Of a stretch of 64,000 nucleotides of DNA, positions 8,140 to 17,322 are shown one piece after another. The notes beneath the pieces are model-generated. The model saw only the letters and a program-made list of their open reading frames with translations. It made no database searches and had not been told where the DNA came from. A program made the translations under genes and the position numbers. Source of the DNA: Novosphingobium barchaimii LL02 (GTDB lineage: Bacteria > Pseudomonadota > Alphaproteobacteria > Sphingomonadales > Sphingomonadaceae); assembly GCF_001046635.1 (NCBI RefSeq), contig NZ_KQ130454.1:255501-319500 (forward strand). The letters run 5' to 3'. Position 1 is the first letter of the stretch. Each line of letters opens with the position of its first letter.

Positions 8140-9505
8140 AGGCTTCGCGGAACCGCTTCACGACGCGCAGGGCGACGATGTTGAGGATGAGAGTGACGAC
8201 GAACAGCACCAGCCCCAGCGCGAAGGCCGACAGCGTCTTGGGGCTGTTGAACTCCTGGTCGCCGGTCAACATCTGGACGATCTGGTAGGTGACGGTGGTC
8301 ATCGAGGCGAGGGGGTTGGCCGAAAGGTTGGCGGCAGCGCCGGCGGCCATCACCACGATCATCGTCTCGCCGATGGCGCGGCTGATCGCCAGCATCACGC
8401 CCGCGACGATGCCAGGCAGTGCGGCGGGAAGCAGCACCTTCTTGATTGTCTCGGACTTGGTGGAGCCCAGGGCCAGCGAGCCATCGCTCATCGCGCGCGG
8501 CACGGCGGCAAGGGCGTCGTCTGCCATCGAGGAGACGAACGGAATGATCATCACACCCATGACCAGACCGGCGGCAAGCGCGCTCTCGGTCGAGGGGTTC
8601 TGCATGCCCATCGAGGCGGCGAAATCGCGGATCATCGGCGCGACGGTCAGCGCGGCGAAGTAGCCGTAGACCACCGTCGGAATGCCCGCGAGAATTTCCA
8701 GCATCGGCTTGAGCCACTTGCGCATGGCACCCGAGGCATACTGCGTCAGGTAGACCGCGCTCATCAGGCCCAGCGGGATCGCCACGATCATGGCGATGAT
8801 CGCGCCGATGTAGATCGTGCCCCAGAATAGCGGCACGGCGCCGAAGTTATCATTGATGTTGGCGCCCATAGTGCTCGCCGGCGACCAGTGGGTGCCGGTA
8901 AGGAAGGCGATCGGGGAGACGTCCTTGAAGAATAGCCCGGCCTCGAACACCAGCGAGCCGACGATGCCGAAGGTGGTCAGCACCGCCATGAGCGAAGCGG
9001 CCAGCAGCAGCGCCATGACAGCGCGCTCCACCTGGGTGCGGGCGCGGAAGTCGGCGCGGATGCGGGTGAAGCCGTAGCCACCCCCGGCTATCGCGACGAC
9101 CATGACCAGCAGCGCACCGATCAGGCCGAAGCGGGCCTGTGCGGCGCGGATCGGTTCGACCAGCACGCGCGCTTCGGGGTTGAAAGCCGTGGCGGACGGA
9201 TCGGACGCGAGGTTATGCGCCTCGGATACGATCGCGCCCAGCGTCATCGGATCGGTCGGCAGGCTGGCGGCAGCGGGGTCGGCAAAGACCGCGCCTTCGA
9301 CCAGCCCCGGCATGATCGCGGACCACACGCCCCAGGCAAGCAGCGCCGGAACGAGGATCCATAAGGCCATGTGCCAGCCGTGATAGGCGGGCATCGAATG
9401 CATCGACCCCCGCCCCGTGTAGAGCAGCCTGGCCCGGCCCCGAGCGGCGAACCAGCCGACCAGACCCAGGCCGAAGACGGCCAGGAGAACTCCTGTAAGT
9501 ATCAT
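8132..9505 (-). CDS. pstC: Phosphate ABC transporter permease PstC (long form)
   Basis: The 457-residue protein has the MetI-type permease core in its C-terminal half, with the EAA loop DGSLALGSTKSETIKKV and the following LLPAALPGIVAG. It carries about 140 extra N-terminal residues compared with E. coli PstC (319 aa), including two further membrane segments (LTGVLLAVFGLGLVGWF and ALWILVPALLAWGVW) and a probable periplasmic stretch. Long PstC forms of this kind occur in alphaproteobacteria; the role of the extension is not known to me. It follows pstS after 31 bp. Confidence 0.95.
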   Translation of the reverse strand: MILTGVLLAVFGLGLVGWFAARGRARLLYTGRGSMHSMPAYHGWHMALWILVPALLAWGVWSAIMPGLVEGAVFADPAAASLPTDPMTLGAIVSEAHNLASDPSATAFNPEARVLVEPIRAAQARFGLIGALLVMVVAIAGGGYGFTRIRADFRARTQVERAVMALLLAASLMAVLTTFGIVGSLVFEAGLFFKDVSPIAFLTGTHWSPASTMGANINDNFGAVPLFWGTIYIGAIIAMIVAIPLGLMSAVYLTQYASGAMRKWLKPMLEILAGIPTVVYGYFAALTVAPMIRDFAASMGMQNPSTESALAAGLVMGVMIIPFVSSMADDALAAVPRAMSDGSLALGSTKSETIKKVLLPAALPGIVAGVMLAISRAIGETMIVVMAAGAAANLSANPLASMTTVTYQIVQMLTGDQEFNSPKTLSAFALGLVLFVVTLILNIVALRVVKRFREAYE

Positions 9506-9536
9506 GACTGGCCGCCCGGCCCTTTCTTATCTTGGC

Positions 9537-10583
9537 TTACTTCAGCTCGGACGGATCGAGCGGGGTCATCTTGGCAGCGATATCCGCGTTCTTGGTGCGC
9601 ACGTCCTCTGGTGCGATAACCATGCCCTTCTTCTTGAGAAGGCCGTCGGCGCCCCAGGACTTCACCCATTCCGCCACGTAGCCCTGCAGGCCCTTGATAG
9701 GCGCGAGGTGCTGCTTCTTGACGTAGATGTAAAGCGGACGGGCACCAGGATAAGTGTAGTCCGAAATCGTCTGGTAGGTGGGCTGGACGCCCGACATCGG
9801 GATACCCTTGATGCTGTCAGGGTTTTCTTCGAGGAACGAGAAGCCGAAGATGCCGATGGCCTTGGGGTTCTGCGAGATCTTCTGGACTATCAGGTTGTCG
9901 TTTTCGCCTGCGTCGACGTAGGGACCATCTTCGCGGATGTCGTGGCAGGTTGCCTCGTACTTGTCCTTGTCGCTGTCCTTGAGCGCCTTGGTGGCGGCGT
10001 CGGTCTTGCAGCCGGCTTCGAGGATCAGTTCCTTGAGCGCATCACGCGTGCCCGAGGTCGACGGCGGGCCGTAAACCAGGATCGGCTCGTTCGGGAGCGA
10101 AGGATTGACGTCCTTCCAGGTCTTGGCGGTGTTTGGCTTGCCGAAGGGGTTGGCTGCAAGCGCCTTGTAGATGTCGGTCGGGGTCAGGGCGAAGCCGGGT
10201 CCGGTCTTCGATTCGGCGAAGGCGATGCCATCAATGCCCACCTGGATCTCGACGATCTCCTTGACGCCGTTTTTCTGGCATTCCTCGTACTCGGACTTCT
10301 TGATCCGGCGCGAGGCGTCCTCGATGTCAGGGTGCTGGGCGCCGACGCCGGCGCAGAACAGCTTCATGCCCGCGCCCGTTCCGGTCGATTCGATTACCGG
10401 CGACTTGCTGCCGCTGGACTTGGCATAAGCCTCGGCGACGGAAGTCGCGAAGGGATACACGGTCGAGGAACCGACGCCGCGCACGAAATCGCGCGCCCCG
10501 GAGCCGGAATTGCCCGAACCACCGCAGGCGCTGAGCGCGGCCACGGAAACGGCGGCAAAGATGATGGTCTTGGTCGAACGCAT
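9537..10583 (-). CDS. pstS: Phosphate-binding lipoprotein PstS
   Basis: This 348-residue periplasmic binding protein has a lipoprotein signal ending in the lipobox LSAC with Cys20, so it is lipid-anchored. The phosphate-binding motifs include RGVGSSTVYPFAT near the mature N terminus, IESTGTGAG and PSTSGTRDAL. It captures phosphate for PstCAB. It is the first gene of the pst operon; a triple Pho box lies 50-78 bp upstream of the ATG at 10583. Confidence 0.97.
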   Translation of the reverse strand: MRSTKTIIFAAVSVAALSACGGSGNSGSGARDFVRGVGSSTVYPFATSVAEAYAKSSGSKSPVIESTGTGAGMKLFCAGVGAQHPDIEDASRRIKKSEYEECQKNGVKEIVEIQVGIDGIAFAESKTGPGFALTPTDIYKALAANPFGKPNTAKTWKDVNPSLPNEPILVYGPPSTSGTRDALKELILEAGCKTDAATKALKDSDKDKYEATCHDIREDGPYVDAGENDNLIVQKISQNPKAIGIFGFSFLEENPDSIKGIPMSGVQPTYQTISDYTYPGARPLYIYVKKQHLAPIKGLQGYVAEWVKSWGADGLLKKKGMVIAPEDVRTKNADIAAKMTPLDPSELK

Positions 10584-10632
10584 TTTGAATACCCCTTGGG
10601 CTTCTACTGTGGGATGCCCCTATTGGCCTTCA

Positions 10633-10661
10633 ATGACACTTCCATGACGATAAAGTGACAT
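10633..10661 (-). promoter_or_regulatory. Triple Pho box of the pst operon
   Basis: On the minus strand ATGTCAC (10661-10655), TCGTCAT (10650-10644) and GTGTCAT (10639-10633) recur every 11 bp with 4-bp spacers. This fits the PhoB consensus and lies 50 bp upstream of the pstS ATG. Confidence 0.9.
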
Positions 10662-11049
10662 AGATGGGGCAACGCCGGTTTTGTTCGGCAAAAACGACGG
10701 TATCCGGCGAATTGGCCGCCATTGTGACAGCGTGCGCGACTGATTGCCCGTCAGTTGCCTGACAGCCGCGCCGCCGCCTGCTCCGGGCTTCGGTTTAGAA
10801 CCCACCACGACTCATGGCAAGCGGGCTCGGCCGGGTGCGACATTCGTGCAGCGCCTCTCCACGGCGCACGCATGCCTCGCTTTGCCTTGCGCGCGGCGTA
10901 GATAGCCGTTGGCGAGTCAGACTGTAATCTTGCGACCATGTTGCCGCGACAATGCCATCGCGTATCTCATCGGATCAGGGGCCGGACATACAACGACATC
11001 GGCGGGGGACTGGGCATGCCATACCAAACAGGACGAGCAACTGGGGTTT

Positions 11050-11089
11050 GTGTCCCCAAAGTGTCATTTAACCGTCACTTTGAGGTCAT
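11050..11089 (+). promoter_or_regulatory. Pho boxes of the phosphate porin
   Basis: GTGTCCC (11050-11056, weaker), GTGTCAT (11061-11067), CCGTCAC (11072-11078) and AGGTCAT (11083-11089) are spaced at exactly 11 bp. They lie 47-86 bp upstream of the ATG at 11136. Confidence 0.88.
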
Positions 11090-11135
11090 ATTGGGCACTC
11101 GCAAGACGGACCTCTTGCGAAAGACAGCAATTCCC

Positions 11136-12539
11136 ATGCGTACCATCCTTCTCGTCGCAGCGGCGGCAAGCGCGACCACATTCGCGCAGCCAGCTTTCGC
11201 GCAGGCCGTCGATGCACAGGAAGCCGATGCGATGCGCGCAGAAATTCGCGAACTTCGCACCCGGCTTGAGGCTCTGGAAAGCCGTCTCGGCGCTCCAACA
11301 GCAGTTCAGGCCGATACCGCCGCGCCTGCGCCTGCACTCGCAGCAACCGCTACCGCTCCTGCAAACGCAGCGAAAAAGCCTGCGGACGAACCCGAGATCA
11401 AGTGGAAGGGCAGCCCGCAGATTGTCCAGGGCGACCAGGCATTCAAGGTAAAGGGCCGCATTCAGGCCGACGCCAACTACGTCTCCGCGCCCAAGGGCCT
11501 GGCCGACAAGGGACTGGGCTTCGGCAGCGAAATGCGCCGCATCCGCCTCGGCGGCGAAGGCGCGTTCGGCAGCCACCTGTCCTACAAGCTGGAATTGGAA
11601 CTGTCGGACAACGCGGTCGACCTCGTAGATACGTACATCACCTTCAAAGACGGCCCGTGGCAACTGCAGCTGGGCAACCAGAACGCCTTCTGGTCGCTGG
11701 ACGAGCTGACCGGCGATACCTCGGGCAGCACAATGGAACGGGCCGCCTTCACCGATGCGTTCGCCTTCGAGCGCCGCCTCGGCCTTGGCGCGCAATACAC
11801 ACGCGGCGCGCTGATGGCGCAGCTGGGCGTCTTCACCGATGACATCACCGCGCTTGCCAACAGCAGCGACGGTGTCAACGGCGGCGATGAGAACAACAGT
11901 TACAGCGTCGATGGCAGGTTGGTCTATTCCCCCAAGATTGGCGACATACAGCTGCACCTGGGCGCCTCTGCCCACTGGCGCCGCCTTGGCCGACTGACCG
12001 AAGCGAGCACCCGTTATCGCCAGCGCCCTTACGTACACTCCAGCAATACCCGCCTGATCGGTACGCCCGCGATGAACGTGGAGGACGAGACGATGTACGG
12101 CGCGGAGCTCGCGGCGATCTCGGGCCGCCTGCACGGCGTTGCAGAATACTATACCCTGAGCGCCAACCGCGTGGACCTGTCCTCGGTGGCCTTCCACGGC
12201 GCTTACGGCGAAGTCGGGTATTTCCTGACCAAGGGCGATACGCGCGGTTACAAGGGCGGCATCTTCACCACCAACGCGCCGGCACACCCGCTGGGCGACG
12301 GCGGCATCGGTTCGGTGCAGGTGAACCTGCGCTACGACTGGCTCGATCTCAACGACCGCGACATCCGGGGCGGCACGCAGGACGGCTATATCGCCGCGCT
12401 GGTGTGGTCGCCCGTCCAGTACCTGCGCTTCAACGTGAACTACGCGCTGATGCACTACACCGGCGCGACCGCCCTGCCCTCGGGCGACCGCAACTACGAT
12501 GCCAACGTCTTCGCGACGCGCTTCGAGTTCGATTTCTGA
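11136..12539 (+). CDS. Phosphate-selective porin (OprP/OprO family)
   Basis: The 467-residue outer-membrane protein starts with a signal peptide (MRTILLVAAAASATTFAQPAF with an AQA cleavage site). Next is a short coiled-coil (EIRELRTRLEALESRLG), an Ala/Pro linker, and a 16-strand-type barrel with OprP-family stretches such as GFGSEMRRIRLGGEGAFG and LELELSDNAVDLVDTYI. It ends in aromatic RFEFDF. OprP/OprO porins pass phosphate or polyphosphate across the outer membrane under starvation. The Pho boxes just upstream fit this role. The ATG at 11136 is chosen because it begins the signal peptide; upstream in-frame codons cross the Pho boxes. Confidence 0.92.
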   Translation: MRTILLVAAAASATTFAQPAFAQAVDAQEADAMRAEIRELRTRLEALESRLGAPTAVQADTAAPAPALAATATAPANAAKKPADEPEIKWKGSPQIVQGDQAFKVKGRIQADANYVSAPKGLADKGLGFGSEMRRIRLGGEGAFGSHLSYKLELELSDNAVDLVDTYITFKDGPWQLQLGNQNAFWSLDELTGDTSGSTMERAAFTDAFAFERRLGLGAQYTRGALMAQLGVFTDDITALANSSDGVNGGDENNSYSVDGRLVYSPKIGDIQLHLGASAHWRRLGRLTEASTRYRQRPYVHSSNTRLIGTPAMNVEDETMYGAELAAISGRLHGVAEYYTLSANRVDLSSVAFHGAYGEVGYFLTKGDTRGYKGGIFTTNAPAHPLGDGGIGSVQVNLRYDWLDLNDRDIRGGTQDGYIAALVWSPVQYLRFNVNYALMHYTGATALPSGDRNYDANVFATRFEFDF

Positions 12540-12546
12540 GGAAGCT

Positions 12547-12575
12547 TGGCGCCCCGGGTCATTGCCGGGGCGCCA
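12547..12575. terminator. Hairpin between porin and phoR
   Basis: TGGCGCCCCGG (12547-12557) and CCGGGGCGCCA (12565-12575) form a perfect 11-bp stem around a 7-nt loop. It lies between the converging ends of the porin (12539) and phoR (12582), where it could serve both; a short TTT at 12581-12583 lies just past it. Confidence 0.7.
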
Positions 12576-12581
12576 GGACCT

Positions 12582-13571
12582 TTATTCAGCGGGCTTCAGC
12601 GGCAGCATCAGTGAAGCCGTCGTGCCAACGGCGGGGCGGCTCTCGATGTCGAAACGGCCGCGGTGGCGCTCGACGATGTGCTTGACGATCGACAGGCCAA
12701 GCCCGGTCCCGCCCGCCGCGCGGCTGCGGCTGGTGTCCGCGCGGTAGAAACGCTCGGTCACGCGCGGCAGGTGCTCGGGCTTGATGCCCTCGCCTTCGTC
12801 GCGCACCGAAACCAGCACCCAGCCCGTGCTCGCAGCCTCGACGAGAACCTCGACCGGGCCATCGGGACGGGCGTACTTACGCGAATTGTCGATGAGGTTG
12901 CGCAGCACCTGCGAAAGCTGCCCCCGGTCGCCCGCGATCACTGCAGCAGCGCAGTTGGCTCGGACCGAAACCTGCGTGCCGTCGCGAAATTCGCCAGCCA
13001 CTTCGTGCGCCAGCGCGACCATATCGATGCTGTCGTGCGGCGCTTCGTGCTTCACCGCCTCGATGCGCGAGAGCGACATGAGATCCGAGATCAGCGCCTG
13101 CATACGCTGCGCTTCGTGGCGGATCGTGCCCAGGAACCGGCCGCGCAGCGCCTCGTCGCCGCCCGCCTTCGGGTTCATCAGCGTCTCGCAGTACCCGATC
13201 ACGTTGGCGAGCGGGGTGCGCAGTTCGTGGCTGGCATTGGCGACGAAATCGGCATGGGCCTTGGCCACGCTGATACGCTCCGACAGGTCGTACAGGCTGA
13301 CGATCCGCTCGTTCGGGCCGGCAACCTTGCAATCCACCTCCCACTCAGAGCCGCCGGTGGACAGCCCCTTGATCCGCGCCGAACCGCCCTTCTCGCTGAG
13401 GATCGCGGCGACCGCGCGCGGTTCGCGGATGGCGATACGGACGTCCTGGCCAACGATATGCGCGCCCAGCAGCGCCTTCGCGGCGCTGTTGGCGAAGCGA
13501 ACCTGACCGCGCGATACCATCATCGCCGGGGTCTGGAGGTATTCGAGGAGGTGGACGCCCTCGATGGTCAT
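12582..13571 (-). CDS. phoR: Phosphate regulon sensor kinase PhoR, without membrane segments
   Basis: This 329-residue histidine kinase has a short PAS-like domain (about 5-100), a HisKA dimerisation domain with H115 in NASHELRTPLAN, and an HATPase domain (N-box LRNLIDNSRKYA, then DEGEGIKPEHL, and GGTGLGLSIVKHI). No hydrophobic helix precedes the PAS domain, unlike E. coli PhoR, so it should be cytoplasmic or recruited through PhoU/PstB. The gene is separated from phoB by the pst operon and the porin, and no clear Pho box precedes it. Confidence 0.9.
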   Translation of the reverse strand: MTIEGVHLLEYLQTPAMMVSRGQVRFANSAAKALLGAHIVGQDVRIAIREPRAVAAILSEKGGSARIKGLSTGGSEWEVDCKVAGPNERIVSLYDLSERISVAKAHADFVANASHELRTPLANVIGYCETLMNPKAGGDEALRGRFLGTIRHEAQRMQALISDLMSLSRIEAVKHEAPHDSIDMVALAHEVAGEFRDGTQVSVRANCAAAVIAGDRGQLSQVLRNLIDNSRKYARPDGPVEVLVEAASTGWVLVSVRDEGEGIKPEHLPRVTERFYRADTSRSRAAGGTGLGLSIVKHIVERHRGRFDIESRPAVGTTASLMLPLKPAE

Positions 13572-13896
13572 GCGCGTATCTCTCCGGTGGTTCGTGATTG
13601 GCCATGCGCCGGAATTGCAGGCCGATCCAGCGCGCGTGACATGGTTTCACTACATTCTTGTTGCAACATTCGTATTCAAACACCCGAGAAATGACATTTT
13701 CGTGGCGATCGCGCTGGTGACAGCTTTGGAAAACATGCTTTGCAAGGTCCAAGCGGGCTAGCGCTCCGCAGACGGCGTGGCTATGCTGCATCTGCGTGGC
13801 CCATGCGTCGATGAACGGACGTAGGGCCAAAGACAGCCAGACAATGGTACATGACGGAAGCGAGGAGGAGCGCGACCGTTCGGTGGAAAGGTATCC
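13572..13896. other. Divergent phoR/zwf intergenic region (325 bp)
   Basis: No gene is seen. A 10-bp palindrome TGTTGCAACA lies at 13659-13668. Single TGTCA-type half-sites occur on the minus strand but not at an 11-bp period, so I do not call a Pho box. The zwf ribosome site (GGAAAGG, 13885-13891) closes the region. Confidence 0.5.
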
Positions 13897-15339
13897 GTGA
13901 CGCAATTCACTTCCGATCGCCTGCTCCTCTTCGGCGCCACAGGTGATCTCTCCCGCAGGATGTTGCTCCCTTCGCTTTGCGCGCTCGACGCGGAAGGTCT
14001 GCTTGGTTCGCACATCGAAATCATCGGCACCGCCCGGTCCGACATGGATGACCTGGGCTTTCGTAATTTCGCGCGTGAAGCGCTTGAACAGTTCCTTCCT
14101 GCCAACCGGCGCGGCGGCATCGCCCAATTCCTCAATCGGTTGAGCTATCAGCCGCTCGACGCCAACGACATCGACCACTTCCAGGCCCTGGCCGAAAAAG
14201 TGGGCACCCCCGAAAAGGGCCTGTCGATCTTCCTGTCGACCGCGCCCAGCCTGTTCGAGGCGACCATCCATGGTCTCGAAAAAAGCGGCCTGGCCGGTCC
14301 CAACGTGCGGATCGGCCTGGAAAAGCCGCTCGGCATCGACCTTGCCTCCAGCAAGGTCATCAACGACGCCGTCCACCATGCCTTTCCCGAGGACCGGATT
14401 TACCGGATCGACCATTACCTCGGCAAGGAAACGGTCCAGAACCTGCTGGCGCTGCGCTTCGCCAACCTGATGTTCGAACCGCTATGGAACGCGGCGCATA
14501 TCGACCATGTGCAGATCACCGTGTCCGAGACCGTCGGCCTCGAATCGCGGGTCGGCTATTATGACGATTCGGGCGCGCTGCGCGACATGGTGCAGAACCA
14601 CATGCTCCAGCTGCTCGCGCTCGTGGCGATGGAGCCCCCGGTTTCATACGACGCCACCAACGTGCGCGACGAGAAGGTGAAGGTCCTGCGCTCCCTGCGC
14701 AAGGTCAACGTGGAGGACACCGTCACCGGCCAGTACCGCGCGGGCGCCATCGGCGGCCAGGCCGTGCCCGGCTACGACGACGAACTCGGCAAGGATTCGG
14801 ACACCGAGACCTTCGTCGCGATCAAGGCCCATATCGACAACTGGCGCTGGCAGGGCGTGCCCTTCTATCTGCGCACCGGCAAGCGCATGCCCAAGCGCAC
14901 GACCGAAATCGTCGTGCAGTTCCGCGATGTGCCGCACTCGATCTTCACCGGTCGGGGCGCGAAGACGGTGCCAAACCGCCTCGTCATCGGGCTCCAACCG
15001 GAAGAGAACATCACGCTCTCGCTGATGGCCAAGGTTCCGGGGCTGGACCGCAATGGCTACGGCCTGCGCTCGGTGCCGCTGGCGATCACCACGCCCGATG
15101 CTTTTGCCGGGCCGCAGCGGCGCATCGCTTACGAACGCCTGCTGCTCGACCTGATCGAAGGCGACCAGACACTGTTCGTCCGCCGCGACGAAGTGGAGGC
15201 TCAGTGGGAGTGGATCGACGCGATCCGGGCCGGCTGGGAGGAACAGCAGCAGACGCCCAAGACTTACACATCCGGAAGCTGGGGCCCCTCGGCCGCCATC
15301 GCGCTCGCCGAGCGCAATGGCGTCACATGGCACGAATAA
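13897..15339 (+). CDS. zwf: Glucose-6-phosphate 1-dehydrogenase
   Basis: The 480-residue enzyme oxidises glucose-6-phosphate to 6-phosphogluconolactone with NAD(P)+. The dinucleotide site is GATGDLSRR near residue 13, and the substrate-binding/catalytic signature RIDHYLGKE lies near residue 171. The start is GTG at 13897, with GGAAAGG five bases upstream. It heads the Entner-Doudoroff set zwf-edd-glk-eda, the main glycolytic route in sphingomonads. No 6-phosphogluconolactonase (pgl) gene is included in this cluster. Confidence 0.97.
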   Translation: MTQFTSDRLLLFGATGDLSRRMLLPSLCALDAEGLLGSHIEIIGTARSDMDDLGFRNFAREALEQFLPANRRGGIAQFLNRLSYQPLDANDIDHFQALAEKVGTPEKGLSIFLSTAPSLFEATIHGLEKSGLAGPNVRIGLEKPLGIDLASSKVINDAVHHAFPEDRIYRIDHYLGKETVQNLLALRFANLMFEPLWNAAHIDHVQITVSETVGLESRVGYYDDSGALRDMVQNHMLQLLALVAMEPPVSYDATNVRDEKVKVLRSLRKVNVEDTVTGQYRAGAIGGQAVPGYDDELGKDSDTETFVAIKAHIDNWRWQGVPFYLRTGKRMPKRTTEIVVQFRDVPHSIFTGRGAKTVPNRLVIGLQPEENITLSLMAKVPGLDRNGYGLRSVPLAITTPDAFAGPQRRIAYERLLLDLIEGDQTLFVRRDEVEAQWEWIDAIRAGWEEQQQTPKTYTSGSWGPSAAIALAERNGVTWHE

Positions 15340-15475
15340 GCCTGCCTTAAAGGCATCATGCTTTCGAATTGAGATCGGCCGCTGATGCGTGCCTCGTGCT
15401 TGCCCCATACGTTTCAAGGGGGAGCACGGGGCCGCACGGATCAACCGGGCCGCGCAAAAGACCAGGAGTGAATCC

Positions 15476-17302
15476 ATGAGCAACCTCAACCCGGCGGGCC
15501 TGAATCCGGTGGTGGAGCGCGTGACCCAACGCGTCATCGAGCGTTCCCGTCCGAGCCGTCAGCGCTACCTCGACATGGTCGAGCGCGAGGCGGACAACCA
15601 TTCCGACCGCAGTTTTCTGTCGTGCTCCAACCTCGCGCACGGCTTTGCCGCCTCGGGCGAGGACAAGGCCACGATCTCGGCGGGCAAGTCGATCAATCTC
15701 GGCATCATCACCGCCTACAACGACATGCTCAGCGCGCATCAGCCCTATGGTCGCTACCCCGACCAGATGAAGCTGTTCGCCCGCGAAGTGGGTGCCACCG
15801 CGCAAGTAGCCGGCGGCGTGCCCGCCATGTGCGACGGCGTGACGCAGGGCTTCGACGGCATGGAGCTGTCGCTGTTCAGCCGTGACACCATCGCCCTGTC
15901 GACCGCGATCGGCCTCAGCCACGCGATGTTCGACGGCACCGCGCTGCTCGGCATCTGCGACAAGATCGTGCCCGGCCTGTTCATCGGCGCAATGCGCTTC
16001 GGCCACCTGCCGGCGATCTTCGTGCCGGCAGGCCCCATGCCCAGCGGCATTTCCAACAAGGAAAAGCAGAAGACCCGCCAGCTTTACGCCGAAGGCAAGG
16101 TCGGCCGCGAGGAACTGCTCGCCAGCGAAAGCGCCAGCTACCACTCGGCCGGCACCTGCACCTTTTACGGCACCGCCAATTCCAACCAGATGATGATGGA
16201 ACTGATGGGCCTGCACGTGCCCGCATCCGCCTTCGTCCAGCCCAATACCCCGCTGCGCCAGGCGCTGACCCGCGAGGCCACGCACCGCCTCGCCGCGATG
16301 ACGCGCAAGGGCGAGGACTATCGCCCGATGGCCAAGGTGGTCGACGAGAAGGCGATCATCAACGCCATGGCCGGCCTGCTGGCGACCGGCGGGTCGACCA
16401 ACCATGCAATCCACCTGCCCGCCATGGCGCGCGCAGGCGGTATCCTGATCGACTGGGAGGACTTCGACGAACTCTCCTCGGTGGTCCCCCTCATCACCCG
16501 CGTCTATCCCAACGGCTCAGGCGACGTGAACCACTTCCAGGCGGCCGGCGGCATCGGGTGGGTGATCCGCGAGCTGCTGGGCGCAGGCCTTGCCCACGGC
16601 GACGTGCTGACCGTGGCGACAGGCGGCATGGCCGCTTACGCCAGCGAGCCGGTGATGCGCGACGACAAGCTGAGCTGGATTCCCATCCCCGAGACCACGG
16701 ACGACACGATGGTCCGCCCGGTCTCCAACCCGTTCCTGCCCGATGGCGGCATGCGCCTGGTCCAGGGCAACCTGGGCCGCGGCACCTTCAAGACCAGCGC
16801 CGTCGACGAGCAGCGCTGGACGATCGAGGCGCCGTGCCGCGTGTTCGATACGCAGGAAGGCGTCTCGCAGGCATTCAAGGCCGGCGAACTTGACCGCGAC
16901 GTGATCGTGGTCGTGCGCTTCCAGGGTCCACGCGCCAACGGTATGCCCGAACTGCACAAGCTGACCCCGCCGCTGGGCGTGCTGCAGGACAAGGGTTTCA
17001 AGGTGGCGCTGGTCACCGACGGGCGCATGTCGGGCGCATCGGGCAAGGTTCCCGCCGCGATCCACGTCACCCCCGAAGCGCTGGGTGGCGGCCCGCTGGC
17101 CTATCTGCAGGACGGCGACATCGTGCGCCTTTGCGCCGAGGACGGCACGCTGTCGACAACGGCGGACCTTTCCGCCCGCGAACCTGCGCCCTCCCCTCCC
17201 CCGGCAGTGGGCATGGGTCGCGAACTGTTCGCGATGTTCCGCATGAACGCGGGCGGCGCCGAGCAGGGCGGCTCCTCGATGCTGGAGCTGGCCGGGCTGT
17301 GA
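15476..17302 (+). CDS. edd: Phosphogluconate dehydratase
   Basis: This 608-residue Fe-S dehydratase of the IlvD/Edd family converts 6-phosphogluconate to KDPG. Family stretches include [68 protein letters not shown] and [12 protein letters not shown]. The cluster ligands appear as Cys in the [14 protein letters not shown] and AGTCTFYG segments. The ATG at 15476 has AGGAG eight bases upstream. A 136-bp gap separates it from zwf; glk follows after 20 bp. Confidence 0.97.
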   Translation: MSNLNPAGLNPVVERVTQRVIERSRPSRQRYLDMVEREADNHSDRSFLSCSNLAHGFAASGEDKATISAGKSINLGIITAYNDMLSAHQPYGRYPDQMKLFAREVGATAQVAGGVPAMCDGVTQGFDGMELSLFSRDTIALSTAIGLSHAMFDGTALLGICDKIVPGLFIGAMRFGHLPAIFVPAGPMPSGISNKEKQKTRQLYAEGKVGREELLASESASYHSAGTCTFYGTANSNQMMMELMGLHVPASAFVQPNTPLRQALTREATHRLAAMTRKGEDYRPMAKVVDEKAIINAMAGLLATGGSTNHAIHLPAMARAGGILIDWEDFDELSSVVPLITRVYPNGSGDVNHFQAAGGIGWVIRELLGAGLAHGDVLTVATGGMAAYASEPVMRDDKLSWIPIPETTDDTMVRPVSNPFLPDGGMRLVQGNLGRGTFKTSAVDEQRWTIEAPCRVFDTQEGVSQAFKAGELDRDVIVVVRFQGPRANGMPELHKLTPPLGVLQDKGFKVALVTDGRMSGASGKVPAAIHVTPEALGGGPLAYLQDGDIVRLCAEDGTLSTTADLSAREPAPSPPPAVGMGRELFAMFRMNAGGAEQGGSSMLELAGL

Positions 17303-17322
17303 GCGATAATACGGAGAGGAAA

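Larger units (their letters stand above)
10584..11135. other. Divergent pstS/porin intergenic region (552 bp)
   Basis: No convincing gene lies here. The left end holds the Pho boxes of pstS and the right end those of the porin, about 390 bp apart, so the two promoters are separate rather than overlapping. Short open frames between them lack ribosome sites and family features. Confidence 0.7.

Noticed and set aside
10620-10939. Two 62-codon minus-strand open frames upstream of pstS
   Set aside because: One overlaps the Pho boxes; neither has a ribosome site or recognisable sequence.
13659-13668. TGTTGCAACA as an operator for zwf
   Set aside because: A palindrome is there, but it does not match the HexR consensus I know and has no second copy; kept only as a note.
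13572-13896. Pho box before phoR
   Set aside because: TGTCA-type half-sites are present on the minus strand but spaced about 26 bp apart rather than in multiples of 11.
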